From Streptomyces griseoflavus (GTDB lineage Bacteria; Actinomycetota; Actinomycetes; Streptomycetales; Streptomycetaceae), in the NCBI RefSeq assembly GCF_014649995.1, contig NZ_BMUC01000015.1, positions 35,583-91,629 on the forward strand: a DNA stretch of 56,047 nt. Reading direction: 5' to 3'. The translations under genes were made by a program, and so were the position numbers. Under the pieces are notes generated by a model, which was given only the letters and a program-made list of their open reading frames with translations, ran no database searches and was not told where the DNA came from. This document shows positions 35,001 to 43,427 of the stretch, in pieces; positions within the stretch are counted from its first letter, which is position 1, and the number at the start of each line of letters is the position of its first letter.

Positions 35001-35212
35001 CCCGGGAAGCGCTGTGGCGCAGCTACGTACACCTGCACGCCAACCGCCTCCTCGGGACGGACGCCTCGGGCGAGGCACTCGCACTGGAGTTGCTCCGCCG
35101 GACCCGTGCCGGCCTCGTCCATGCGCCTCTGGCTCCCGCCGGGCGGCCATCCGACACACCGGCCGGTCTTCGGCTCGATCGCGCCTCCGGCACAAGGTCG
35201 CCACCGGCGTGA
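32033..35212 (+). CDS. lanB: Class I lantibiotic dehydratase, full length (LanB)
   Basis: 1059 residues. The N-terminal glutamylation domain begins near LYEPLGWAVVRAPLLP and includes KLRRYLIRMTTRPTPFGLFA, a hallmark of LanB. The C-terminal SpaB_C-like elimination domain starts near residue 760 (SDWLYLKLYCDVHREEDL) and contains GWFFVRYADPECHVRLRFHG. LanB uses glutamyl-tRNA to activate Ser/Thr and then eliminates glutamate. Both domains are in one chain, as in classical class I lanthipeptide systems rather than split thiopeptide systems. It is translationally coupled to lanC. No transporter, leader protease or immunity gene follows; the next genes are EACC1 and caspase-FtsK. Confidence 0.93.
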   Translation: MTRTARGRSARQAHRSPLYEPLGWAVVRAPLLPADARDATLTPRSDSSMLPPDPLLALAIRVASPDLTAALERTGPQDSRGPRLARKLRRYLIRMTTRPTPFGLFAGVGLVSWATATDLAIVPAASHTHTRADMGWLHELTERLSHDPDIGPHLRMMASPSVLLHGGRALLTEGSAAGGSVRATAAVRLVLSAAQAVTSRTDLVQAVRGIPGATPDKADRLVDDLSAQGFLISELSQAPTCGDPMTRLRRSLEATPSERAQAIARQLAQLSDELAGWDELPLDRKADHLQHLQHQVADFHPSKSATAGGTGRSHSKLLQTDTALSLRSTRLHASVASEAAEAAEVLLRLSRLPAGLPHLMEYRRAFESRYGPHRWVPLLELLDPATGLGPPSSHGAGEPRHGPRDQLLLNLAVTANRERRRVVELDDDLLAQLATSDPVPENVPPSVELSFFVAATSPAAIDRGDFRIVIGPSLGASAAGRGLGRFASLLGPPSEAALAELARIEQAADPGTLMAEVVYSPDPPRSANVALRPAVRRHEILIDAWPGVSAEGVIPARELVVGLRNGSFVIGWPAGGAEVVGLQGHMLNTRRAPAAVKFLSDVAHDGRCRFTAFSWGPAAELGYLPRVQRHRTVLAPAQWRLDPATVAESEPDDGFAPALSTWRTTWDVPSHVYLTVADNRLLLDLDDERDVELLREELRTGVPGGSALLQEALPGLEHAWLPGTDGGHLCEVVAPLVRHGGVRPADDGPSVMHVVDPVQRLRPPGSDWLYLKLYCDVHREEDLIGGPLRAFAEHATRSGLADGWFFVRYADPECHVRLRFHGDPVALTGPLVEKVCAWVGRLTAEGFCGKFCFETYEREVERYGGEAGMAAAEALFMADSPVVAEMLRGRAEGRLGRDLLELAVVSIDDLLACLGLPPEERAAFGYGDPLSSHLGGSEYRKRQRALRQALGDAPPGDDEVTQLLNARRQALEPAIAQVTTLHSDGGLWRSREALWRSYVHLHANRLLGTDASGEALALELLRRTRAGLVHAPLAPAGRPSDTPAGLRLDRASGTRSPPA

Positions 35213-35480
35213 CGACGAGGGCGGCGACCTCGCACCTCGGCTCCCTGCGACTCGGGCGTGCTCCGATCGACCAGCGAGAGGTCCGGGGCGCGGCGCAGTA
35301 CGGACGTGCCTGGTGGTGGGCGCCTCGTGGGCCGCCCGTCTACGGCTGGAAGTGCGTCACGGGTCACAATGGGACCGATCCTGGAGGGAATTCACCCCCG
35401 TGCGCCTGCCTGTTCAACCCCGTAAATCATTCCCCTCTTGAAGGTAGGCTGATTCACGTCGGCAACTTCCGGGGGGGTCT

Positions 35481-35717
35481 GTGGCCAACGCATACTTGAA
35501 GACCGTGATGCTTGAGGGTGCACCCGTCAGCGATCAGGTCGAATTCTACGAACTCACGATCCAACTCCGAGACCTGGTGCTCGCATTGGGGGTTGCTCGC
35601 GTCGAACTCATCCGCTCCCGGAACGCGCCCGCGGGTTCCGAACCCAGTGAGTGTCTTCCAGTGAGCACAGCATTGAGCTGGAGCAGGGGACACATGGCTG
35701 GTGGCCATGCCCGGTAG
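35481..35717 (+). CDS. Shortened EACC1-like protein (effector-associated constant component)
   Basis: 78 residues from a GTG behind a G-rich ribosome site. The first 53 ([41 protein letters not shown], then RNAPAGS) look like the N-terminal half of EACC1 domains. These are small proteins encoded beside caspase, TIR or trypsin effectors in actinobacterial conflict systems. The second half, which normally contains a glycine-rich or hydrophobic segment and a beta-rich end, is replaced by 25 unrelated residues (EPSECLPVS and on). A deletion is likely. The stop overlaps the start of the caspase-FtsK gene by 17 bases. Confidence 0.6.
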   Translation: MANAYLKTVMLEGAPVSDQVEFYELTIQLRDLVLALGVARVELIRSRNAPAGSEPSECLPVSTALSWSRGHMAGGHAR

Positions 35718-38130
35718 CCGGCAAGCACTGCTCATCGCCACCGGCCAGTACGAGAATCCCGCTCTGCAACAACTCCGATCACCGGCGCGTGATGCCGCCG
35801 GGTTGGCCGAAGTCCTGCGCGATCCGCGAATCGGACACTTCGACGTGGTTCAGGTGATCGATCGACCTCATCATGAAGTGACGCGCTCCATCGAGGGCTT
35901 CTTCCTGGATCGAAGTCGCGACGACCTGCTCCTGCTGCACGTTTCCTGCCACGGCATCAAGGACGACAACGGGAGGCTCTACTTCGCAGCCGCGGACACG
36001 GACAGAAGGCTCCTCGCGTCGACTGCGATATCCGCAGCGTTCGTGCAGGACCAGATGAGCCGTTGCCGGGCGAAGTCGATCGTGGTGCTCCTGGACTGCT
36101 GCTACAGCGGTGCTTTTCTACCTGGTGCCAAAGGCGACACCACTGTGCACGTGAACGAGGTCCTCGCAGGCCACGGCAGGGCCGTCCTCACGGCCACCAA
36201 TCGCACCGAGTACGCCTGGGAGGGCCGGCACCTCAGTGCGTTGTCGCCTGAGCCCTCCAGATTCACTGGGGCGATCATCGACGGGCTGCGCACCGGCAAT
36301 GCTGATCGGGACCAGGACGGGATCATCACCGTGCCGGAGTTGTACGACTACGTCTACGAGCGGACCCTCGCCGCCGGAGTACGGCAGAGACCACAGATGT
36401 GGGCCGAGCTGGAATACCGGGTGGCCGTCGCGAGGTCGGTCAAGGTCGCCGCACGGCGACCGGTCCGGCCCTCGGCCACAGTCTCCGGGCCCTGTCCGCC
36501 CTCGCCCTTCGACGCGCACGTCAGCACCGCCTTGGACGCCATCGCCCTCGATTCCCGGACCAACCGACGCACCGAGAAGGCGCGGGCCGTCGCCGAGGCC
36601 ACGCTGTCCTCCCGGCCCCCACGGCCCGCTGCGGAACCGCCACGGATGTCCGGCGACATCATCTACTGCCTGCCCTCCCCCGACCTCCTCACGCGCGGGG
36701 CCCCTGGCAAGGCGCGCAGCGCCGCCAACGACCGCGTCGTCGCCTCACTCATCAATGTCTTCTCCGAGTTCAAGGTCGATGCCCGCGTCACCGGCTTCAC
36801 GCGCGGGCCGACGGTCACCCGCTACGAGGTCGAGCCCGGGCCCGCCGTGAAGGTCGAGCGGATCACCGCACTGACGAAGAACATCGCGTACGCGGTCGCC
36901 AGCCCGGACGTGCGGATCGTCAGCCCGGTCACCGGCAGATCCGCGGTCGGTATCGAGATCCCCAACACCGACCGCGAAACGGTCACCCTCGGTGACGTGC
37001 TGCGCTTCGCAGCCGACGCCGAGGACGACCATCCGATGCTCGTCGCGCTCGGCCAGGACGTCGAGGGCGGTTATGTGACGGCCAACATCGCGCAGTTGCC
37101 GCACCTGCTTGTCGGAGGAGCTGCCGGTTCCGGCACATCGTCCTTCGTCGACTGCCTGATCACGTCCATCATGATGCGCGCGACCCCGGAGGACGTGCGC
37201 ATGGTCCTAATTGACCCCAAGCGCATCGAGCTGACCCTCTATCAGGGCATCCCGCACCTGATCACGCCGATCATCACCGACCCGAAGCGGGCCGCCGAGG
37301 CCCTCCAGTGGGTCGTACGAGAGATGGACCTGCGCTACGACGACCTCGCGGCATACGGCTTCCGCCATATCGACGACTTCAACCAGGCCGTGCGGGGCGG
37401 CAAGGTGAAGGCGCCGGAGGAGAGTGAGCGCGAGCTCCGTCCCTACCCGTACCTTCTGGTGATCGTGGACGAGCTGTTCGATCTGATGAAGGTCGCGCCG
37501 CACGACGTCGAGGACGCGATCGTGCGCATCACACAGCTCGCGCGCGCGGTCGGCATCCATCTGGTGCTCGTCACGCAGCGGCCGTCGGCCGGCGTCGTCA
37601 CCGGTCTCATCAACGCGAACGTCCCCTCACGGCTCGCCTTCGCCACCTCCTCGCTCGCGGACTCGGGGGTCATCCTCGAGCAGCCCGGCGCCGAGAAACT
37701 GATCGGCAAGGGCGACGGGCTGTTCCTGCCGATGGGTGTGGACGAACCGAGGCGTATACAGGGCGCGTTCGTGACCGGCGACGAGGTCGCGGCGGTCGCC
37801 CGGCACTGCAGGGAACAGTTGGCGTCCGCCTTTCGGGACGACGTCGTTGTGGGCGCCAAGCAGAAGAAGGGGACCGACGAGGAGATCGGCGAGGACCTTG
37901 ACCTGCTGTGCCGGGCGGCCGAACTGGTCGTCTCCACGCAGTTCGGGTCCACCAGCATGGTCCAGCGCAAACTGGGCGTCGGCTTCGCCAAGGCGGGGCG
38001 GCTGATGGACCTCATGGAGTCCCGGGGCATCGTCGGGCCGAGCGAGGGATCCAGGGCTCGTGACGTGCTGGTGAAAGCTGACGGGCTGCACGGCGTGCTC
38101 GCCGTGATTCGCGGGCAGGCGAGCACGTAG
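35701..38130 (+). CDS. Caspase (EACC1-associated type) fused to FtsK motor with altered Walker A
   Basis: 809 residues. Residues 1-245 are a caspase-fold peptidase with intact catalytic His84 (SCHG) and Cys134 (DCCYSG), followed by a canonical EF-hand loop at 202-213 ([12 protein letters not shown]). A linker (250-315) leads to the FtsK alpha/beta region from about 316 ([28 protein letters not shown]) and the C-terminal gamma winged helix ([20 protein letters not shown]). In this motor, Walker A reads GAAGSGTSS, with Thr479 in place of the invariant Lys; Walker B VIVDE is kept; and the usual DSR is DSG at 654-656. ATP hydrolysis should be lost or crippled. The membrane part of FtsK is absent. 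The start is GTG 35701 or ATG 35707. The role is unknown; a DNA-responsive protease is inferred. Confidence 0.88.
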   Translation: MAMPGSRQALLIATGQYENPALQQLRSPARDAAGLAEVLRDPRIGHFDVVQVIDRPHHEVTRSIEGFFLDRSRDDLLLLHVSCHGIKDDNGRLYFAAADTDRRLLASTAISAAFVQDQMSRCRAKSIVVLLDCCYSGAFLPGAKGDTTVHVNEVLAGHGRAVLTATNRTEYAWEGRHLSALSPEPSRFTGAIIDGLRTGNADRDQDGIITVPELYDYVYERTLAAGVRQRPQMWAELEYRVAVARSVKVAARRPVRPSATVSGPCPPSPFDAHVSTALDAIALDSRTNRRTEKARAVAEATLSSRPPRPAAEPPRMSGDIIYCLPSPDLLTRGAPGKARSAANDRVVASLINVFSEFKVDARVTGFTRGPTVTRYEVEPGPAVKVERITALTKNIAYAVASPDVRIVSPVTGRSAVGIEIPNTDRETVTLGDVLRFAADAEDDHPMLVALGQDVEGGYVTANIAQLPHLLVGGAAGSGTSSFVDCLITSIMMRATPEDVRMVLIDPKRIELTLYQGIPHLITPIITDPKRAAEALQWVVREMDLRYDDLAAYGFRHIDDFNQAVRGGKVKAPEESERELRPYPYLLVIVDELFDLMKVAPHDVEDAIVRITQLARAVGIHLVLVTQRPSAGVVTGLINANVPSRLAFATSSLADSGVILEQPGAEKLIGKGDGLFLPMGVDEPRRIQGAFVTGDEVAAVARHCREQLASAFRDDVVVGAKQKKGTDEEIGEDLDLLCRAAELVVSTQFGSTSMVQRKLGVGFAKAGRLMDLMESRGIVGPSEGSRARDVLVKADGLHGVLAVIRGQAST

Positions 38131-38326
38131 GCCGCACGGTCGCAGACACACCATCGCCGTGACCCGCTTCTCCCGGTCCATGGCGGCCTCGGCGACTGCC
38201 GCCGGCGAAGCGGAGGGTGTGGGTCGGAGGGCGGGCGGCCCGGCGGCCGCGGCGCGGCCCGCCCACTCGCAGCATCTCCCCCGGTCGACGGATGTCCGTT
38301 CCGTGAGATCAGTGAGCGTGGGCCTT

Positions 38327-38362
38327 GGGTCCGGGGCTGACGCGTACGTCGGCCCCGGACCC
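38327..38362. terminator. Bidirectional hairpin between caspase-FtsK and SGNH hydrolase genes
   Basis: GGGTCCGGGGC pairs with GCCCCGGACCC, and the stem extends inward over a CGTA loop with one G-T pair, about 16 bp in all. It lies between convergent genes, 21 bases before the end of the SGNH gene. Confidence 0.8.
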
Positions 38363-38383
38363 ACCGTGCCGGCAGGATGCGCC

Positions 38384-41300
38384 TTATTCCAGGGCGCTCA
38401 GAGTGGCCTCCAAGGAGTCGGTGTAGAGCGCGGCGCCGTAGATGTTCGGGTGGAAGGATTTACTTGAGGTGACGCCCAGGTCCGCCTGCGAGTGGCCGCT
38501 GAGGATGATGCCGTGGACGCCTTCCGGGCTGCCGCAGATTGCCTTCCCGTCGAACTCGTCGCGTGGGTCGGAGAAGACGGCGCGGGTCCCGTGCCGGGAG
38601 TTGGCGTCCGCGACGGCGCCGGCCATCTCGGCCGCCAGCAAGTCCGCCAGCCCGTTCAGCCAGGTCTTGTTCTGCTCGTTGATGTTCGCGCAGGTGGCGC
38701 CGGTCAGGAGTCTGGGATAGCCCATGAGGACGATCCGCGCGTTCGGAGCCCGTTCCTGGATCTTCTTCAAAGTGGTGACCAGGCGGGGACGTACCGTGTC
38801 ATGCATCCAGACAGGCGCCCATGCTTCCAGGGGACCTGTCTCTTCGCCCGGGATCTTCTCCCCGGTGTCCGGGTCGAGGGCGCCGATGCTGGCACTGGAG
38901 CAGTGCGGAATCGCGGGAAGGACGCATTTCGTCACGACGTCGGCGAACCTCGCGTCGTTGCCGCCGATCGAGACCGTCACCAGGGAGGTGTGCTGGTCCA
39001 GCGCTCCCTGGGCGATCTGGCCCGGCTCGTGATGCTGGCCCTCACCGATGAGGTTGTAGTGCCGTGCTCCCGAGCAGGCGACGAACTGGAAGTCCAGGGA
39101 CGGGTCTCCGGCATCCGCGAGGGTGCCGATCGAGGAAGTGCGGGCAGGCAGGACCGCTTGCCGGGACCATGCCTTCCGGGACCGGTGACAGCCGTTCATG
39201 GTGGCCTTGTCACCGCTGTAGAAGTCGGTCTCCGGGTAGTAGTCCGCGCCGCCGGCACCTTCGGTGACGCCTTCGCCCGAGGAGTACGAGTCACCCATGG
39301 CCACGATCTGGTCACGGGGCTTGCCTCCCAGCGGCTGGAAGGCCACGGCGTCCCAGGCAACGTCCTCGGTTCCGTTGCCGTCCCGGGTGACGTTCGACAG
39401 GGAGACGCGGGGCGCGTCCGTGAAGTTGAACGCGCCGAGCGACACCCACTTGTTGGTCATCACTCGTTGCGGCTTGGAGCGGTGCGGGCTGGTGGAGTCG
39501 GTGCCCATGACCGAGTAGAGGGCCTGGCGGGTGTGGGCCCCGTGGTCGGGCAGATGGACCCACACCCTCATCCAGCCGCGGTGGTCACCTCGCAGGGCCC
39601 AGGTGCCGGTGACTTTGACACGGGGCGGCTCGGTGCCGCGCTGCTGGTGGGTGTGGGAGAACCAGAAGTGGTTGCCGTATCCGGCTCCGATCTGGTGGAG
39701 ATCGATCCGGCCGGACGGTGAGGCGAAGTCGAACGTGAAGGTGCCCGCCGACTCCGACGGCCCGCAGTCGCGGTTGGCGGAGCCGCTGGGTGTGGTCCCG
39801 GCGGGGATGTCGTCGACCACGAGGCTGCCGGCCGGCAGGCCGGCCGAGCACCTCGGAGGGTAGGCGGAGCCGTCCGGCTGCTCCGCGTAGCCGGTGTCGA
39901 ACCGGTGCAGCGGATAGCCGCACGCCCTCACGGCGGGACCGCAGTCCTTCCAGGTCACCGGCTGGTGGTACCAGCACTTGAGGTACAGCGGATCGGTGTC
40001 GTCGTCCCCGGGGAGCAGACACGGTCCGCCGCCGGTGTGGTTGGTGGCGTCCTCGCCGATCTTCGAGGGGGCGCAGTCGTTGCCGCTGTCGCAGAACAGG
40101 TCGATCGGCGGCTTCGCGGTGGTGCGGAAGCCAGGAGTCAGCCAGGTCGCCTGTCGGTAACCGGGGCGGAAGTCGCCGGGGGCGAACATCGCGGACAGCG
40201 GGCGGGCCGCCCAGCCGATCACCTTCTCCTGGTACGGCCAGTTCTGCGGCGTCGCGGCATCGGCGTACTGGTCGCCGCCTCCGTCGGACTCCAGGAACGG
40301 GTTGCGGTTCTCTTTCCACAGGGGGTTCGCCGGGTTGTTGGTCCAGCCCACACCCCACTTGCCCGAGTACTTGTGGGCCGCGGCCTTGGGGTAGTAGCCG
40401 GAGTTGTAGGCCCACAGGGCGTAGAACCAGTTCTCAATCCATTTCGGTTCGCCGTTGTTGACGACGAGACCGTCGGCTCGGGTCTGGTTCCACTTGTCGG
40501 CGAGGATGTCCGCCCCCTTGGCGATGTTGGCGGCGTAGTCGAGGGCTACGGCTTCCTGCTGGACCGGAGTCAGCGTGACCTCGCCCTTGTCCGGCAGCCG
40601 CATTCCGTCGGTGACCTGGGCGATGCCGTAGCCGCAATCCGACTTCGACCAGTCGATCGCCCAGGGGTCGTGCTGCGTACCGTCGGCCGAGTACCTGACG
40701 CCGTAGTAATTGCCGATCAGCGGGTTGGCCGTGACACCGGGCACCGCGTAGCGGGTGGCCTGCCACATGTTGGATTCCTGCGCGGTGATGCCCAGCATGA
40801 TCTGCGCGGGGATGTGCCAGTCGGCGCCGGTCCCGCCGGTCAGGGACCTGAGGGGGAACAGCGTCTGCGGTGAGTACGCAGGCATGCCCATCCCCTTCCA
40901 GCCGGCCGGCCGGCTGGCATGCGCGTTGAGGTTCCGCACCACGGTCTGGTCCACTGCCCACTCGACCTGCCGGGGGGTCGGTTGGAACGCCTGCTTGCGC
41001 AGGTCCCCGCGAGGGACGGAGCAGGTGCGGTCCGCGTCGACCGGGGACCCGGCAGCCGTCCGGGACGACTTGGCCTCCGCCCCCAGCGGTTGGGGCAGGA
41101 CGGGGCTGGTCGCGCGAGAACTGTCCTGCGCCTTCGCGGTGCCGATGCGTTCGTGCGGCATGGCGTCCAGCGTCACGCTTTCACCAGTGTCCAGCGCCTT
41201 CAAGGTCACCCGTGCCGGCCGGGCCGCCAGGGTACCCCGAGAGGGCGTCCGCGAGTCTTCCCCGTCGGCCCATGCGGTGGTGAGGGCGGCGCGGCCGTGA

Positions 41301-42433
41301 CTGGACAGGCGCGCGTCCTTGGCGATGCCGCCCGGGTTGCGCACCGAACCCGGGAGTTCAGTGCCCTGCTCTGTACGGGCCGTACCTGTGACGAAGACCG
41401 TGCCGTCCGCCGCCCTGGCCAGGTCGAAGGAGGTCAGCTTGCCCCTGACCAGTCGCTGGGCGGTGTGCTTCGCCGCAGGTGAGCGGAGCTGTGCCGGGGT
41501 GACGCGGAAGACGGCGGCTTCGGACTCGGTATCGGCCTGCGGGGCGGACCGCGTCCGGCCGGGCAGACGGTCGATGAAGGTGACGCCGCCGCCCGCGTCC
41601 GGCTTGAGCTGGAACGGCACGCCATGGGTGCGGGCCACCACCCGTGTCCTCGTCCCGTCGATCCCGACGATCCGATTGCCGTGGGCGGCGACGATCTGTC
41701 CGCCCACGGGTACCGCCGAGGTGATCTGCCCGCCCAGGCGTGCCGCGCGCGTCGTCCCGCTCGGACCGGCGACGGTGATCAGCCTGGTCTCCGGAGCGGC
41801 CGACGACACTTCGTCGGTGAACTGGGAGAAGACCGCGTTCTCGCCACTGCCGCAGCCGGGCGAGAAGTAGCCCAGGGAAGCCTGGAAGGGCAGCTTGCGA
41901 ACGCTCCCGGTGTCGAGATCGACGATCGCGGTGAAGGCGCCCCGGCTCATCAGTTCGGGCTTGTTGGTGAACGTCCGGGGCGCGTACGCCACGGCGGCAT
42001 ACCGTCCTGACTCCGTCACGCAGGCGTTACCGATCCAGGCGTCCGTCTCGAACCCAGCCTCGGACAGCGTGGCTGCGGTCCGCCACCCGTACCCCTTCTT
42101 CTCCTCGGCCACCATCACGTGGAACCCGGTGGCGTCTCCGGAAGTAGTGAGCGCCCGGTCGCCCGAGTCGGCGAAGTCCTCGCCGAGTACAGCGGCACGA
42201 CGGCCCTCGGCCACTGCCGAGGGCTTGAACCCGGGTCTCGCAGCCGCGGACACGCCGTCGCCCCTCACCGCGGCATCCGTCTCGGCCGACCAGCCGTCAA
42301 GTGCTCGGGGGCGCGAACTGTCGGCGGACGCCTGCGGCAGGCCGATGCCGACCGCGACCGCAAGCGCGGCCGTCGAGGCCGCTGCGGCGCGCAAGCGTCT
42401 GAACTTGCTGTGTCTCAACTGTCCCGTCCTCAC
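38384..42433 (-). CDS. Giant secreted protein: lytic-transglycosylase-like, golvesin-like and SGNH hydrolase domains
   Basis: 1349 residues with a signal peptide (ASTAALAVAVGIGLPQASA). Residues 40-450 are repetitive beta-rich, probably a propeller. Residues about 540-760 resemble soluble lytic transglycosylases: IMLGITAQESNMWQATRY gives the catalytic Glu, followed by CGYGIAQVTDGM. Residues about 900-1040 are beta-sandwich, like golvesin C-terminal domains (YSVMGTD, WVSLGAFNF, VAWDAVAFQPL). From 1043 comes an SGNH hydrolase with block I MGDSYSSGEG (Ser1049), block III IGGND (1157-1160) and block V His1328 in KSFHPN. It should act outside the cell on wall glycan and on an ester. It is not in an operon with the lanthipeptide genes. 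Confidence 0.85.
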   Translation of the reverse strand: MRTGQLRHSKFRRLRAAAASTAALAVAVGIGLPQASADSSRPRALDGWSAETDAAVRGDGVSAAARPGFKPSAVAEGRRAAVLGEDFADSGDRALTTSGDATGFHVMVAEEKKGYGWRTAATLSEAGFETDAWIGNACVTESGRYAAVAYAPRTFTNKPELMSRGAFTAIVDLDTGSVRKLPFQASLGYFSPGCGSGENAVFSQFTDEVSSAAPETRLITVAGPSGTTRAARLGGQITSAVPVGGQIVAAHGNRIVGIDGTRTRVVARTHGVPFQLKPDAGGGVTFIDRLPGRTRSAPQADTESEAAVFRVTPAQLRSPAAKHTAQRLVRGKLTSFDLARAADGTVFVTGTARTEQGTELPGSVRNPGGIAKDARLSSHGRAALTTAWADGEDSRTPSRGTLAARPARVTLKALDTGESVTLDAMPHERIGTAKAQDSSRATSPVLPQPLGAEAKSSRTAAGSPVDADRTCSVPRGDLRKQAFQPTPRQVEWAVDQTVVRNLNAHASRPAGWKGMGMPAYSPQTLFPLRSLTGGTGADWHIPAQIMLGITAQESNMWQATRYAVPGVTANPLIGNYYGVRYSADGTQHDPWAIDWSKSDCGYGIAQVTDGMRLPDKGEVTLTPVQQEAVALDYAANIAKGADILADKWNQTRADGLVVNNGEPKWIENWFYALWAYNSGYYPKAAAHKYSGKWGVGWTNNPANPLWKENRNPFLESDGGGDQYADAATPQNWPYQEKVIGWAARPLSAMFAPGDFRPGYRQATWLTPGFRTTAKPPIDLFCDSGNDCAPSKIGEDATNHTGGGPCLLPGDDDTDPLYLKCWYHQPVTWKDCGPAVRACGYPLHRFDTGYAEQPDGSAYPPRCSAGLPAGSLVVDDIPAGTTPSGSANRDCGPSESAGTFTFDFASPSGRIDLHQIGAGYGNHFWFSHTHQQRGTEPPRVKVTGTWALRGDHRGWMRVWVHLPDHGAHTRQALYSVMGTDSTSPHRSKPQRVMTNKWVSLGAFNFTDAPRVSLSNVTRDGNGTEDVAWDAVAFQPLGGKPRDQIVAMGDSYSSGEGVTEGAGGADYYPETDFYSGDKATMNGCHRSRKAWSRQAVLPARTSSIGTLADAGDPSLDFQFVACSGARHYNLIGEGQHHEPGQIAQGALDQHTSLVTVSIGGNDARFADVVTKCVLPAIPHCSSASIGALDPDTGEKIPGEETGPLEAWAPVWMHDTVRPRLVTTLKKIQERAPNARIVLMGYPRLLTGATCANINEQNKTWLNGLADLLAAEMAGAVADANSRHGTRAVFSDPRDEFDGKAICGSPEGVHGIILSGHSQADLGVTSSKSFHPNIYGAALYTDSLEATLSALE

Positions 42434-42442
42434 CTACGCGGG

Positions 42443-42472
42443 AGCGGGGGGCGCCATGCAGCACCCCCCGCT
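42443..42472. other. GC hairpin in the gap before the giant SGNH gene
   Basis: AGCGGGGGG pairs with CCCCCCGCT across a 12-base loop, ten bases upstream of the SGNH start at 42433. It could terminate the upstream peptidoglycan-binding gene, which is on the same strand and ends at 42740, or act in the leader. The rest of the 306-bp gap shows no gene. Confidence 0.5.
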
Positions 42473-42739
42473 TCGATCGTCGCCTCGTCCGTCCTTGACT
42501 TCACCGGTCGCTCGTAAGGGAGCAGCCGAAGGGAGCGTCGCGGGGCCCGGGACGAACATGCCGTCCGTGGTCACGCCCGTCTTTCCTCCGGGCGCTCGAC
42601 GGCCTTGCAGGTCTTGTCGCCGAGCACCCCGCCGGTGGCGTTGTTCTGGCTGCGGCACTCGCCCCGTGCACTCCGCGAGTGCAGCGACCCCGTGGCCCGC
42701 CCGGACACGCGCACCTCATGTGCGCATGTCTCGTACGGG

Positions 42740-43204
42740 TCAGCGGCACGAGTAGAACGCGCCGGTCGGGGTGAAGTAGGGGAACTTGATGGCACGGGCC
42801 GTGTAGAACTCGTACTTCCCGTCGACGGCCACCCCCGCGAGCCTGCTCTGCGCGTTCTTCAGAGCGGCGAAGGTGGCCGGGCCGAAGAACCCGTCATCAG
42901 CGATTTGCTGCTGGTAGCAGTGCCGCAGGCTCCGCTGGAGTGCCTTCACGCCGCCTCCCTGATCGTTCATCCGGAGCGTGCAGTCCTTGCTGTAGATGCC
43001 GTTGCTGTACGGGATCCACGCGCTGATCTTCATGCTCGCGGAGTGCGAGGCCGCGAAGGAAACGGTGTACGTGTCGCACGTATAGGGGTCGCCGGCCACC
43101 GCGGAGGCCCCGGGAGCAGCGGCCGCCGCGACGCCGAGCAGCGCGGCCGTCGCGGTGACGACCGTGCAGGCGGTCCTGGCGGCCCGACGTATGGAGATGC
43201 GCAT
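42740..43204 (-). CDS. Secreted peptidoglycan-binding (PG_binding_1-like) protein
   Basis: 154 residues. A signal peptide (TACTVVTATAALLGVAAAAAP) is followed by a short Cys-bearing domain (DPYTCDTYTVSFAASHS). A three-helix PG_binding_1-type module comes next: GGGVKALQRSLRHCYQQQ, ADDGFFGPATFAALKNAQ and VDGKYE. The protein has no catalytic domain of its own, so it may anchor or decorate the wall. ATG 43204 is chosen because the signal peptide begins there; the frame is open a further 149 codons without sense. It precedes the giant wall-acting SGNH protein gene on the same strand by 306 bp. Confidence 0.82.
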   Translation of the reverse strand: MRISIRRAARTACTVVTATAALLGVAAAAAPGASAVAGDPYTCDTYTVSFAASHSASMKISAWIPYSNGIYSKDCTLRMNDQGGGVKALQRSLRHCYQQQIADDGFFGPATFAALKNAQSRLAGVAVDGKYEFYTARAIKFPYFTPTGAFYSCR

Positions 43205-43427
43205 ATGAGACCCCGTCCGATCCAGTGGAGGTGATGTACCGCTGAAGGACCCTAGGCCCGTCGGAGAGTCGCGACTTTGCTGTGCGTGCCGGATGTTTTG
43301 CTCGCCGTGCCGAAACGCCGTCCCTCCGGCAGCCGGACAGTTGCACCGCACGCACGCGTCACCCACACTCGTGCCGGAACCGTCCGTGTCGAGGGGGGCG
43401 CGTGCAGCGAGGAACCCTGGTGGTGCC

